Shown here: in pieces, positions 56,473-64,000 of the stretch
How positions within the stretch are numbered: the stretch's first letter is position 1
How the letters are laid out: the number at the start of each line of letters is the position of its first letter
Assembly: GCF_000238915.1 (NCBI RefSeq)
Contig: NZ_BAEG01000051.1
Span: 62,001 to 126,000 of the forward strand
Length of the DNA: 64,000 nt
Direction: 5' to 3'
DNA from: Arthrobacter globiformis NBRC 12137
GTDB taxonomy: Bacteria; Actinomycetota; Actinomycetes; Actinomycetales; Micrococcaceae
Notes under the pieces: generated by a model
What the model was told of the DNA's origin: nothing
The model's input: only the letters and a program-made list of their open reading frames with translations
The model's database searches: none
Program-made: the position numbers and the translations under genes

Positions 56473-57399
56473 TCAGGCCTTGCCGGTGCCCAGGACTTCC
56501 AGGGCGTAGGCCAGGTCCTCTGGGTATGCGCTGGTCACGGTGACGCGTTCCCCGGTGCGCGGGTGGTCAAAGCCCAGTTCACGGGCGTGCAGCCACTGCC
56601 GGGTGAGCCCGAGGGTCGCGGCGAGCCGCGGGTCGGCCCCGTAGGTGAGGTCTCCTGCACAGGGATGGCGGAGCGCGGCGAAATGGACCCTGATCTGGTG
56701 GGTCCGGCCGGTCTCCAGGTGCACCTCCACCAGGGTGGCCTTGCCGAACGCCTCGAGGACCTCGTAGTGCGTCACGGATGGCCGGCCGTCCTCGATGACG
56801 GCGAAGCGCCAGTCGTGGCCGGGATGCCGGCCGATCGGGGCGTCGATGGTGCCCTGCAGCGGGTCCGGCAGGCCCTGGACCACCGCGTGGTAGACCTTGT
56901 CCACGGTGCGTTCCTTGAATGCCCGTTTGAGGGCGGTGTAGGCGGGTTCCGTCTTGGCCACCACCATGACCCCGGAGGTTCCGACGTCGAGGCGGTGGAC
57001 GATGCCGGCGCGCTCGGCGGAGCCGGAGGTGGAGATGCGGTAGCCGGCCCCGGCGAGTCCGCCGACGACGGTGGGCCCTACCCATCCCGGGGACGGGTGT
57101 GCCGCGACCCCCACCGGCTTGTCGACCACCACAAAGTCGTCGTCATCCAGCAGGATCTTCAGGCCTTCCACAACTTCCTCCACGACTTCAAGGGGGTCCC
57201 GGCGCTCAGGGACCGTCACGTGCAGCACGGCGCCGGACGCGAGTTTGGCGGACTTGCCCACCGGTTTGCCGCCGCTGACGACGTTGCCTTCGGCTATCAG
57301 CGTTGCGGCGGACGAACGGGACATGCCCATCAGCTTGGCCAGGCCGGCGTCCACACGTGTCCCGTCCAGCTCCTCGGGCACCACCACCCGCTCAGACAT
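56473..57399 (-). CDS. rluD: RluA-family 23S rRNA pseudouridine synthase (RluD-like)
   Basis: A 308-residue enzyme: S4 RNA-binding domain (about 20-70) then the RluA catalytic core with H-R-L-D-V-G-T-S-G (catalytic Asp) near 140 and the R-T-H-Q-I-R-V-H motif. Start set at ATG 57399, overlapping the lspA stop by 8 bases; a longer frame to 57450 lies inside lspA. RluD modifies helix 69 of 23S rRNA in E. coli; this specificity is inferred. Confidence 0.93.
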   Translation of the reverse strand: MSERVVVPEELDGTRVDAGLAKLMGMSRSSAATLIAEGNVVSGGKPVGKSAKLASGAVLHVTVPERRDPLEVVEEVVEGLKILLDDDDFVVVDKPVGVAAHPSPGWVGPTVVGGLAGAGYRISTSGSAERAGIVHRLDVGTSGVMVVAKTEPAYTALKRAFKERTVDKVYHAVVQGLPDPLQGTIDAPIGRHPGHDWRFAVIEDGRPSVTHYEVLEAFGKATLVEVHLETGRTHQIRVHFAALRHPCAGDLTYGADPRLAATLGLTRQWLHARELGFDHPRTGERVTVTSAYPEDLAYALEVLGTGKA

Positions 57400-57964
57400 C
57401 GCCGGTCCCGTTCCGCTTTTCGACGCTGTGGTGCGATCCGTCAAGGGCAATCCCCCGCAGGGTCAGCAGGCAGATGATGACCACGGATGACACGACGGCG
57501 GAGTCGGCGATGTTGAAGATCGCAAAGTTGGGCAGCTGGATGAAGTCCACAACGTGCCCCATTCCGAACGACGGGTCCCGGAACAGCCGGTCTGTCAGGT
57601 TCCCCAGGGCACCGCCGAACAGCAGCCCCAGCGCCAGCGCCCACCACGCGGAACCGAGCTTACGCAGCTGGAACAGGATGGCGGCGGCAACCACCACCAT
57701 GATGATCGTGAACACCCAGGTCACTTTCTCCCCAATGGAGAACGCCGCGCCGGAGTTCCGGATGTAGTACCAGTGCAGCAGCGGGGGCAGCACGGGAATC
57801 CGTTCGCCCTCCACCATGGTGCTGGTGACCCACAGTTTGGTGAGCTGGTCGAAGACGTAGGCGAAAACTGCCAGTCCGGCGAACACGGACAGCAGGACGG
57901 CGCGCCGTGGCCGCGGTGATGATGAAGCTGGGTGCGCTGCGTCAGCGGCAAGGTCGTCTGTCAT
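57392..57964 (-). CDS. lspA: Lipoprotein signal peptidase (type II)
   Basis: A 190-residue membrane aspartyl protease with four helices that cleaves lipoprotein signal peptides after lipid attachment. The two catalytic Asp regions are V-V-D-F-I-Q-L-P and F-N-I-A-D-S near 140-160; G-A-x-x-N-L-T-D-R precedes. Overlaps rluD. 80 bp downstream of the divIVA stop. Confidence 0.95.
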   Translation of the reverse strand: MTDDLAADAAHPASSSPRPRRAVLLSVFAGLAVFAYVFDQLTKLWVTSTMVEGERIPVLPPLLHWYYIRNSGAAFSIGEKVTWVFTIIMVVVAAAILFQLRKLGSAWWALALGLLFGGALGNLTDRLFRDPSFGMGHVVDFIQLPNFAIFNIADSAVVSSVVIICLLTLRGIALDGSHHSVEKRNGTGDV

Positions 57965-57998
57965 GGTGCTTTCATTCGGGAACCGTCGTTAATGGCAA

Positions 57999-58033
57999 AA
58001 GCCGGTGGCCGAGGAATCCTCAGCCACCGGCCT
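57999..58033 (-). terminator. Terminator after divIVA
   Basis: On the minus strand, GCCGGTGGCTGAGGA pairs with a CCTCGGCCACCGGC arm followed by TTTTG. Confidence 0.75.
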
Positions 58034-58045
58034 TCAGAATACGTG

Positions 58046-58741
58046 CTAAACGGCGGCGCTGCTGCTTTCGCCGACCTCAGGGGCGGCAACGGAACCACGG
58101 GCGTCCAGGTCCCGCAGCTGGCCCTCGATGTAGGCCTTCAGGCGTGAGCGGTAGTCGCGTTCGAAGCCGCGCAGCTGCTCCACCTTGCGCTCGAGGACGG
58201 AACGCTGCTGCTCCAGGGCGCCCAGGATCTTGCGCGACTTCTCCTGTGCGTCGTTGACGAGGCTGCTGGCTTCGATCTGTGCTTCTGCGATGATCTTGTC
58301 GCGCTGCTGCTGACCCTCGGACACGTGGCGGTCGTGCATCTGCTGTGCCATGGCCAGCAGGCCGGCAGCGGACTCGGAGACATTGCTGCTGGTGACGGCG
58401 GGTGCCGCGGCTGCAACCGGTGCGGCCTGCTCGGCTTCCTTCTTCTTGGCAGCTTCGGCGGCCTTGGCCTCAGCTTCGGCCTTCGCACGCGTTTCGTCCT
58501 TCTCGGACTTGGACGGCGCGGGAACCTTCTCGACGACAGGGGCGACAGCGGAGGTGGCAGCCGGCGATCCGGAGCCGCCTTCGGCCAGCTTCTTGCGAAG
58601 TTCTTCGTTCTCCTGGTTCAGGCGCCGCAGTTCAACGACGATCTCGTCCAGGAAGTCGTCAACTTCGTCCTGGTCATAGCCTTCGCGGAACTTGGTCGGC
58701 TGAAAGCGCTTGTTGACAACGTCTTCTGGCGTCAAAGCCAT
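58046..58741 (-). CDS. divIVA: DivIVA/Wag31 polar growth protein
   Basis: A 231-residue protein beginning M-A-L-T-P-E-D-V-V-N-K-R-F, the conserved membrane-curvature-binding start, then coiled-coil (about 35-65), an Ala/Glu/Lys-rich linker (75-115) and a second coiled coil (130-215). It marks cell poles and septa and organises peptidoglycan synthesis in actinobacteria. Start ATG 58741 chosen over 58789 because of this start. Between yggT and lspA. Confidence 0.94.
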   Translation of the reverse strand: MALTPEDVVNKRFQPTKFREGYDQDEVDDFLDEIVVELRRLNQENEELRKKLAEGGSGSPAATSAVAPVVEKVPAPSKSEKDETRAKAEAEAKAAEAAKKKEAEQAAPVAAAAPAVTSSNVSESAAGLLAMAQQMHDRHVSEGQQQRDKIIAEAQIEASSLVNDAQEKSRKILGALEQQRSVLERKVEQLRGFERDYRSRLKAYIEGQLRDLDARGSVAAPEVGESSSAAV

Positions 58742-58909
58742 CTGGTCACCTCGTTGGTCTAGTTCGTCAGGAGGCCTTCCGGCCGTCAAAACTACGGTAC
58801 CTAAATATGGTCTGGTTCCTCTAATTCAACACCGTGGCGTCAAACAAAAGGTTTTCTGCGCCCGGGGATCCGTGCGGATCGGCCTCGGCGCGGGCAAGCT
58901 GATATGAAG

Positions 58910-59197
58910 TTATGCAAATGACTTGGTGATCGCCATGGCAATGCTCAGGCCGATGAACAGCACCAGAAACCCAAGGTCCAGCGAGACGCCGCCCAGCCGC
59001 AGCGGCGGTATGAGGCGCCGAAGAACCTTCAGCGGCGGATCGGTCACCGAGTAGACCGCATGAGCCGCCACCAATGCTACCCCCCGGGGACGCCACTCCC
59101 GGGCGAACATCTGAACCCAGTCATACACGAGGCGGACAATCAACGCGACAAAAATGAACAGCAGAACGATGTAGACGAGCCCGAATAGTATTCCCAT
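58910..59197 (-). CDS. YggT family membrane protein
   Basis: A 95-residue protein with two hydrophobic segments (about 5-25 and 70-92) and the intervening D-P-x-L-K-x-L-R-R-x-I-P-P motif of YggT. Usually beside sepF in division clusters; may assist osmotic tolerance or division. Confidence 0.92.
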   Translation of the reverse strand: MGILFGLVYIVLLFIFVALIVRLVYDWVQMFAREWRPRGVALVAAHAVYSVTDPPLKVLRRLIPPLRLGGVSLDLGFLVLFIGLSIAMAITKSFA

Positions 59198-59284
59198 GAG
59201 CTAACCCATTGTCTCCATGTTCGTCGCGGACACTTCCATGCCCTGGGATTCCTGCCAGATTGTGCTGCTCCCCTATTTCAGCAC

Positions 59285-59318
59285 GGATGCCAGGCAGGTG
59301 CGCACCTGCCTGGCATCC
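59285..59318 (-). terminator. Perfect 34-bp palindrome between sepF and yggT
   Basis: GGATGCCAGGCAGGTGC immediately followed by its reverse complement. No T tract; attenuation or termination between sepF and yggT is possible. Confidence 0.5.
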
Positions 59319-59331
59319 GGAGAGCCGTTTA

Positions 59332-59862
59332 TTAGCTTTGGTTGAAGAAGCTGGCGGTCGACTCGCTGGCTTTCTTGTCATCTCCGATGACTTCGACATA
59401 CGACGGCGACAGCAGGAAAACCTTGTTCGTCACGCGCTCGATGCTTCCGCGCAGACCGAAGACGAGGCCGGCGGAAAAGTCGACAAGGCGCTTCGCGTCC
59501 GCCTCCCCCATGTCCGTCACGTTCATGATGACGGGGATACCGTCACGGAAGCTTTCGCCAATGAGCTTGGCGTCGTTGTAGGAGCGAGGGTGGATCGTGG
59601 TGATCTGCCGCAGTCCGGTGGTCTCTTCGCGGCTCGATGCCGCACGCTTGATGGGTGTCACGGGTGCGCGGTATTCCTCTTCGGCAGCTGGTGGCGCTTC
59701 ACGGGTGACCTCTCGGAGCGGCGCCGGCGCGCGGCGCTCTTCACGGTCATGCTCCATTGAGTTGTCCTCATCCTTTTGCTGGGTGGAAAGCTCAGACTCG
59801 TAGTGTTCATCGCCGTCGGCGAGCCCAAGATAGATCATTGTCTTGCGCAGAGCGCCAGCCAT
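59332..59862 (-). CDS. sepF: Cell division protein SepF
   Basis: A 176-residue SepF: amphipathic N-terminus (M-I-Y-L-G-L-A-D), a linker and the SepF core ([12 protein letters not shown] near 95; V-D-F-S-A-G-L near 145). It anchors FtsZ filaments to the membrane; actinobacteria lack FtsA/ZipA. ATG 59862 with AGGAG at 7 bases. Confidence 0.95.
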   Translation of the reverse strand: MAGALRKTMIYLGLADGDEHYESELSTQQKDEDNSMEHDREERRAPAPLREVTREAPPAAEEEYRAPVTPIKRAASSREETTGLRQITTIHPRSYNDAKLIGESFRDGIPVIMNVTDMGEADAKRLVDFSAGLVFGLRGSIERVTNKVFLLSPSYVEVIGDDKKASESTASFFNQS

Positions 59863-59952
59863 GGTCGACTCCTAATCGTGTCCGTAAGCGGGCCGCCCAA
59901 AGGTCAAGACAGCATTGGAAATCCCCGCCATTCACTTCCAATACGACAGACG

Positions 59953-60690
59953 CTACCGCACGGCCGGGCGCGAACCGAGAATATCTGAGCCAATTCGGAG
60001 GTGTGTCGCACCGAATCGGACAGCAGCCTCCAGATCCTGGCTCATGCCGGCGGAAATCCCCGTGGCGCCGGGGAAATCCCGCTGCAGACCGGTTGAAATC
60101 CCCAGCAGTTTCTCAAATGCCCGGTCAGGATCCGCCCCCAGCGGCGCCACCGCCATGACACCCGCCAGACGAAGGCCGTCCGCGGCCTCGAGCTGCTCCG
60201 CAAGCTGCGGCACCTCCTCGGGCGCTGCCCCGCCGCGGTGTGCACCGGCGTCTTCTTCCAGGCTCACCTGGATGAAACAGTCCAGGTCCGCCCGGCCGGT
60301 CAGCTCCTGCTGGCCGGCCATGGCCCGTTCCAGGGCCGCCACGAGCTGGGAGCGGTCCACCGAATGCACGGCTGACGCGTACCGGACCACGGTCTTGGAC
60401 TTCTTGCTCTGAAGCTGGCCCACGAAGTGCCAGGTGAGGTCAAGGGCCTCGAGTTCCCCGGCTTTGGCGGAGGCCTCCTGGTCCCGGTTCTCGCCGAAAT
60501 CCTTGACGCCAAGCGCTGCCAGCCGGCGGACGTCGTCGGCCGGATGGAACTTGCTGACCACTATCAGGCGCGGCGGGTTTTCACCGCGGCCGGCAGCCGC
60601 GGCGGCGCGGCCGATGCGCTGCCGGACGGCGTCGAGGCGCCCCCGCAGCTGTTCCGTCCGGGCGTCCCCGGATGCCGGACTGTCAGTCAT
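59953..60690 (-). CDS. YggS-type pyridoxal phosphate homeostasis protein
   Basis: A 245-residue PLP-binding protein with Lys47 in V-V-S-K-F-H-P, F-G-E-N-R-D-Q-E near 80, the W-H-F-V-G-Q-L-Q motif near 105 and the R-I-G-S-D-I-L-G end. Start at ATG 60690, overlapping pgeF by 8 bases; a frame further upstream lies inside pgeF. Keeps free PLP low; also found in division clusters. Confidence 0.94.
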   Translation of the reverse strand: MTDSPASGDARTEQLRGRLDAVRQRIGRAAAAAGRGENPPRLIVVSKFHPADDVRRLAALGVKDFGENRDQEASAKAGELEALDLTWHFVGQLQSKKSKTVVRYASAVHSVDRSQLVAALERAMAGQQELTGRADLDCFIQVSLEEDAGAHRGGAAPEEVPQLAEQLEAADGLRLAGVMAVAPLGADPDRAFEKLLGISTGLQRDFPGATGISAGMSQDLEAAVRFGATHLRIGSDILGSRPAVR

Positions 60691-61456
60691 GGGTCCACAC
60701 CAGTCCGGCGAATCTGCCTGACCGGGAGTCACGGCGGTAGGAAAACAAGGATTCGTTTTCAAGCGTGCAGGGCCCCCGGTACTCGATGGGAATGCCGAGG
60801 GCGTCGAGCTGGCTGGCGGCACCGCCGGGCAGGTCGAGCGCCGGCGTTCCCCATGTTGTGGTTGACCATGTGGCCGGAAGGAGGGCGGCGACCTCGTCGC
60901 GGAGTTCGGCGGGTACCTCGTAGCAGTTGCCGCAGACGGACGGGCCCAGCCAGGCACGGATATCCTCGGCACCGGAGGCGCGCATCTGTTCCACCGCAGC
61001 CGGAATGACCCCGGAGAACAGTCCGGGGCGCCCTGCATGCACGGCAGCCAGCACGGGACCGGAAGCCCCGGCGCCCACCAGGACCAGCGGGATGCAGTCC
61101 GCCACCATCACCGCGAGTGGCCCGCCGAGGGACACCAGCGCATCCGCTGTCGGCGCCTGCGGAACATCTGCACCGGATTCAGCAACTGTGCCGGATTCAG
61201 CAACTGCTCCCGATTCAGCAACTGTGCCGGGTTCAGCAACTGCTCCGGACTCAACGACAAGGGACACTTCGTTGCCGTGAACCTGGTTCATGTACTGGAA
61301 CGCGCGGGGGGCGACCCCGGCGGCGTGCTCCAGCTGGGCCCTGCGGCGAAGCACCGCGGCAGCATCGTCGCCCACGTGCAGGGCAAGGTTGCCGGCATTC
61401 GTGTCGGTGAACGCCACGGACACGCCAGGCTGCACTTCAGCACGCCACAAAAACAA
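60683..61456 (-). CDS. pgeF: PgeF/YfiH-like multicopper-type protein, with internal repeat
   Basis: A 257-residue protein of the polyphenol oxidase/peptidoglycan editing (YfiH) family. The three metal-site residues His60, Cys121 and His140 are visible. Residues about 69-96 are a V/A-E-S-G repeat from 4.5 copies of an 18-bp DNA unit (61176-61261), not known to me in relatives. TTG start at 61456 with GGAG six bases before. PgeF acts on nucleosides and muropeptides in other bacteria. Confidence 0.9.
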   Translation of the reverse strand: MFLWRAEVQPGVSVAFTDTNAGNLALHVGDDAAAVLRRRAQLEHAAGVAPRAFQYMNQVHGNEVSLVVESGAVAEPGTVAESGAVAESGTVAESGADVPQAPTADALVSLGGPLAVMVADCIPLVLVGAGASGPVLAAVHAGRPGLFSGVIPAAVEQMRASGAEDIRAWLGPSVCGNCYEVPAELRDEVAALLPATWSTTTWGTPALDLPGGAASQLDALGIPIEYRGPCTLENESLFSYRRDSRSGRFAGLVWTHD

Positions 61457-61495
61457 TCGGAACTCCGGCTATCAGGTGAGGAAAACGGGACAGCA

Positions 61496-61517
61496 GCCGG
61501 GCGGATATCCGCCCGGC
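61496..61517 (-). terminator. Palindrome after ftsZ
   Basis: GCCGGGCGGAT/ATCCGCCCGGC, a perfect 22-bp palindrome between ftsZ and pgeF. Weak terminator or pause; CCCGTTTT follows some bases later on the minus strand. Confidence 0.5.
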
Positions 61518-61523
61518 GACCTC

Positions 61524-62756
61524 CTACTTCAGGAAATCGGGAACGTCCAGGTCGTCAGACCGGCTGCCGGTGAGGTCGGGCTCAACTACAGACGGAAGGT
61601 CGACGTCGAACCCCGAGTCAGCGGGGACCGCTGACGGGCGCTGCTGCCCCCAGTTGCTGAGGCCTGCGGCACCCACACCGGCGTGTACGGGCTGGACGTG
61701 GACCTGCTGGCTGCCCGCGGACGGCTGGCTCTGCGGGGCGGCCGCCGGCACGGCGGGCCGCTGCGGGGCAGCCTGCGGCTGCGACTGGTCCATGGACGGC
61801 GAGGTGGCCTTGACGTCGTCGAAGCCTGCCGCGATGACGGTGACACGGGCTTCGTCGCCCAGGGCGTCGTCGATGACCGCGCCGAAGATGATGTTGGCTT
61901 CGGGGTGGGCAACTTCCTGCACCAGGCGCGCAGCCTCGTTGATCTCGAACAGGCCGAGGTCGGAGCCGCCCTGGATGGACAGCAGGACACCGTGGGCGCC
62001 GTCGATGCTGGCTTCCAGCAGCGGGGAGGCGATGGCCAGCTCGGCTGCCTTGACCGCGCGGTCTTCGCCGCGGGCGGAGCCGATGCCCATAAGGGCCGAG
62101 CCCGCGCCCTGCATGACAGATTTCACGTCGGCGAAGTCAAGGTTGATCAGGCCCGGCGTGGTGATGAGGTCCGTGATGCCCTGGACACCGGACAGCAGGA
62201 CCTGGTCAGCGGAGCGGAAAGCGTCCAGGACGGAGACGTTGCGGTCGCTGATGGACAGCAGGCGGTCGTTGGGGATCACGATCAGTGTGTCCACCTCGTC
62301 GCGGAGGGCGTCGATGCCCGTCTCGGCGGAGCCTGCGCGGCGGCGGCCCTCGAAGGTGAACGGACGGGTGACCACACCGATGGTCAGGGCGCCAAGGGAG
62401 CGCGCAATGCGGGCAACAACCGGCGCGCCGCCGGTTCCGGTGCCACCGCCTTCACCTGCGGTCACGAAGACCATGTCGGCACCGCGGAGGACTTCCTCGA
62501 TTTCGTCGGCGTGGTCCTCGGCAGCCTGCTTGCCGACCTCCGGGTTGGCCCCGGCGCCCAGCCCGCGCGTCAGTTCCCGTCCGACGTCGAGCTTAACGTC
62601 GGCATCACTCATCAGCAGAGCCTGGGCGTCGGTGTTAATGGCTATGAATTCGACACCGCGGAGACCCACCTCGATCATGCGGTTGACTGCGTTCACGCCA
62701 CCGCCGCCGATGCCGACGACCTTGATGACGGCCAAGTAATTCTGCGGAGCTGCCAC
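61524..62756 (-). CDS. ftsZ: Cell division GTPase FtsZ
   Basis: A 410-residue tubulin-like GTPase. GTP loop G-G-G-T-G-T-G at 103-109, T7 catalytic loop N-L-D-F-A-D (205-210), then an Ala/Pro/Gln-rich linker (about 325-395) and the C-terminal peptide D-L-D-V-P-D-F-L-K that binds SepF. Forms the Z-ring. GTG 62756 with AAGGGA upstream. Confidence 0.98.
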   Translation of the reverse strand: MAAPQNYLAVIKVVGIGGGGVNAVNRMIEVGLRGVEFIAINTDAQALLMSDADVKLDVGRELTRGLGAGANPEVGKQAAEDHADEIEEVLRGADMVFVTAGEGGGTGTGGAPVVARIARSLGALTIGVVTRPFTFEGRRRAGSAETGIDALRDEVDTLIVIPNDRLLSISDRNVSVLDAFRSADQVLLSGVQGITDLITTPGLINLDFADVKSVMQGAGSALMGIGSARGEDRAVKAAELAIASPLLEASIDGAHGVLLSIQGGSDLGLFEINEAARLVQEVAHPEANIIFGAVIDDALGDEARVTVIAAGFDDVKATSPSMDQSQPQAAPQRPAVPAAAPQSQPSAGSQQVHVQPVHAGVGAAGLSNWGQQRPSAVPADSGFDVDLPSVVEPDLTGSRSDDLDVPDFLK

Positions 62757-62945
62757 GTTACGTGTCCCTTGTTAGTGTCCTATTGCGAAAACTGATGGAG
62801 TCGAGCTTGAAGAGCTGAACCTTAACCTTCCAGTTGAAGGTTATAGTTATGTCAAGTAACTCACGTCTGTGACGCTATTTCCTATGCTGGCTACATTCAA
62901 TAACCGCCACCGCGTGTCGTCCTAATCCCCGAGAAATACAGCGGT
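62757..62945 (-). promoter_or_regulatory. ftsZ upstream region with palindrome
   Basis: Holds the inverted repeat AACCTTC-cagtt-GAAGGTT at 62824-62842, about 75 bp before ftsZ, next to a TTGACA at 62850-62855 and a TATAAC at 62840-62845 on the minus strand. A promoter and operator here are plausible but unproven. Confidence 0.45.
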
Positions 62946-63983
62946 TCACCGCGTCACCGGATGCCGCGGCACGCTCACGTCATAGGTGTTGACCGGGTTC
63001 GCAGGATCCGCCGGTACCTTGAGCAGCGCCTCGAGTACCCGTGCCTTGAGCTCCTTCTCCCCCGCATTGCCCCAGATGACGGTCTGGCCGTCCAGCAGCT
63101 TCAGCTCCACCGCGTCCACGGATTTGGCGGAGGCGTTGGAGAGCTTGGCCAGCACATTGGCCGGAAGCGCGCCGAGGACCTCGGCCGTGGCCTGGAACAG
63201 GTCCTTGCCGATCGTGCCGGCGCCGCCGTCGATCACCGGCAGCTTCACGGAGGTGGGGTCCGCCGTGGTGCTGAGCCGCACGCCGTCGACGTCCACGAGC
63301 ATGTACTCGTTGCCGCGCTTCACGAGGGCAACGGGGACGCGTTCCTGGACCTGAACCACGAGCACCGACGGCGGGTGGGCCTGAGTGGTGACGGATTTGA
63401 TCTGGACGAGCGGCTTGAGCAGCGAGGTGACCTCGTCGTCGCTGACCTGCGGCAACGGCGTGCCCAGAAGCGGCTTGAGCGCCGCCTGCACCTGGGCCGG
63501 CCTGAGGAGCTTGGTGCCTGTGACGCTCACGCTGTGGACCGCCAGCACCGGGGAATAGACGGCAGCGATGATGAGACCCGCCACGAGGGCAGCCGTGACA
63601 CACACCGCCACGATGAGGTTGCGCCTGATGCGCCGGCCCCGCGGTTCGGGAAACGCCAGCACATTGTCCGGCCCTGGCTTGTCCGGACTTGTGGTCTCCG
63701 GCTTCTGCGTTCCGGGCTTCCAGGCTTTTCCCTTCGGCGTGCCGGCCTTTGGCGTGCTGCGTTTCGGAGCGCTGGCCTTTGGCGTGCTGCGTTTCGGAGC
63801 GCTGGCCTGCGCCTTTTCCTGCGCGGTAACTTCCGGGACGCCCTTGGAGGCGGTGATCACGGCCGGTTTGCCGCCGTCGGGCGCGCCGGCGCTTGTGTCC
63901 CGCCCGGCAGCACCGTCCCGGGCAGCACCATCCCGGCTGGCGGGCTTGGCCGGCCTGTAGGTGGGGCGCCGGGTGCTAGCCAC
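62946..63983 (-). CDS. ftsQ: Cell division protein FtsQ
   Basis: A 345-residue bitopic division protein: a long basic/proline-rich cytosolic N-terminus (about 1-120), one helix (about 128-150), a POTRA domain (V-H-S-V-S-V-T-G near 152) and a FtsQ beta domain ending R-H-P-V-T-R. The cytosolic part contains repeats (S/A-P-K-R-S-T-P-K) from a 30-bp duplication at 63751-63808. GTG 63983, overlapping the previous gene by 8 bases. Confidence 0.93.
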   Translation of the reverse strand: MASTRRPTYRPAKPASRDGAARDGAAGRDTSAGAPDGGKPAVITASKGVPEVTAQEKAQASAPKRSTPKASAPKRSTPKAGTPKGKAWKPGTQKPETTSPDKPGPDNVLAFPEPRGRRIRRNLIVAVCVTAALVAGLIIAAVYSPVLAVHSVSVTGTKLLRPAQVQAALKPLLGTPLPQVSDDEVTSLLKPLVQIKSVTTQAHPPSVLVVQVQERVPVALVKRGNEYMLVDVDGVRLSTTADPTSVKLPVIDGGAGTIGKDLFQATAEVLGALPANVLAKLSNASAKSVDAVELKLLDGQTVIWGNAGEKELKARVLEALLKVPADPANPVNTYDVSVPRHPVTR

Positions 63984-64000
63984 CGAGGGTCTCCACGATG
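63976..64000 (-). CDS. End of the gene before ftsQ, probably murC (partial)
   Basis: On the minus strand the frame ending I-V-E-T-L-G-G-stop runs off the window and overlaps the ftsQ start. In actinobacterial division clusters murC precedes ftsQ; only eight codons are visible, so this is inferred from order alone. Confidence 0.4.

Noticed and set aside
61176..61261. CRISPR-like direct repeats
   Set aside because: Unit is 18 bp without spacers and lies in frame inside pgeF.
1..64000. tRNA, rRNA or riboswitch
   Set aside because: No cloverleaf, T-loop, rRNA or known riboswitch core pattern was recognised on reading; a covariance-model search would be needed to exclude them fully.

Overview
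The window is high-GC DNA with dense, mostly intact bacterial housekeeping genes and reads as chromosomal core sequence of an actinobacterium of the Micrococcaceae, most likely Arthrobacter or Pseudarthrobacter. This rests on the gene set (DUF4191, DUF4192, PAC2, polyphosphate glucokinase, Wag31-type DivIVA, SepF, a fused CydDC, GlnE with two glutamine synthetases) and on gene order. The order pepA - lipoyl E2 - TIGR01777 - lipB - lipA - DUF4191 - RDD - glnA - glnE - glnA2 - panB resembles, as I recall it, the Mycobacterium tuberculosis Rv2213-Rv2225 region. No tRNA, rRNA, CRISPR array, prophage or insertion sequence was recognised.

Layout. 1-2750: the end of a topoisomerase IV subunit A gene, a DinB-like protein, a tandem-GNAT protein and a zinc-ribbon protein. 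2749-10560: a cytochrome bd block (cydA-cydB-cydDC, minus strand) divergent from a BlaI-type repressor and an M56 metalloprotease. The gap between them carries three TTCTAC-N5-GTAGAA operators. 10590-16620: parE, a small zinc-finger protein, a DUF222/HNH nuclease-like gene and the primary sigma factor. 17071-22892: DUF4192, an MFS transporter, PAC2 and leucyl aminopeptidase. 23135-36801: lipoamide dehydrogenase and the lipoyl E2 (sucB), OsmC, a tricorn-type protease, a TIGR01777 protein, a Ser/Thr kinase, and lipB-lipA which make the lipoyl cofactor for that E2. 36912-46050: nitrogen assimilation (glnA, glnE, glnA2) with small membrane, GNAT and VOC genes between. 46294-52866: panB, SPOR protein, map, ppgK, nrdR, hisD and a flavin reductase. 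52863-64000 (minus strand): dnaE, rluD, lspA, divIVA, yggT, sepF, yggS, pgeF, ftsZ, ftsQ and the tail of the gene before ftsQ, a classic actinobacterial division cluster.

Three things stand out. First, the BlaI/M56 pair and the three operators suggest that cytochrome bd is controlled by a BlaI-BlaR1-like proteolytic switch whose sensor protein lacks a penicillin-binding domain. Second, four genes (cydDC, blaI, DUF222/HNH, sucB) are each broken by exactly one single-base indel in or beside a short C/G run while both flanks stay conserved; this looks more like sequence error than decay. Third, many proteins carry short in-frame tandem repeats of 15, 18 or 30 bp.
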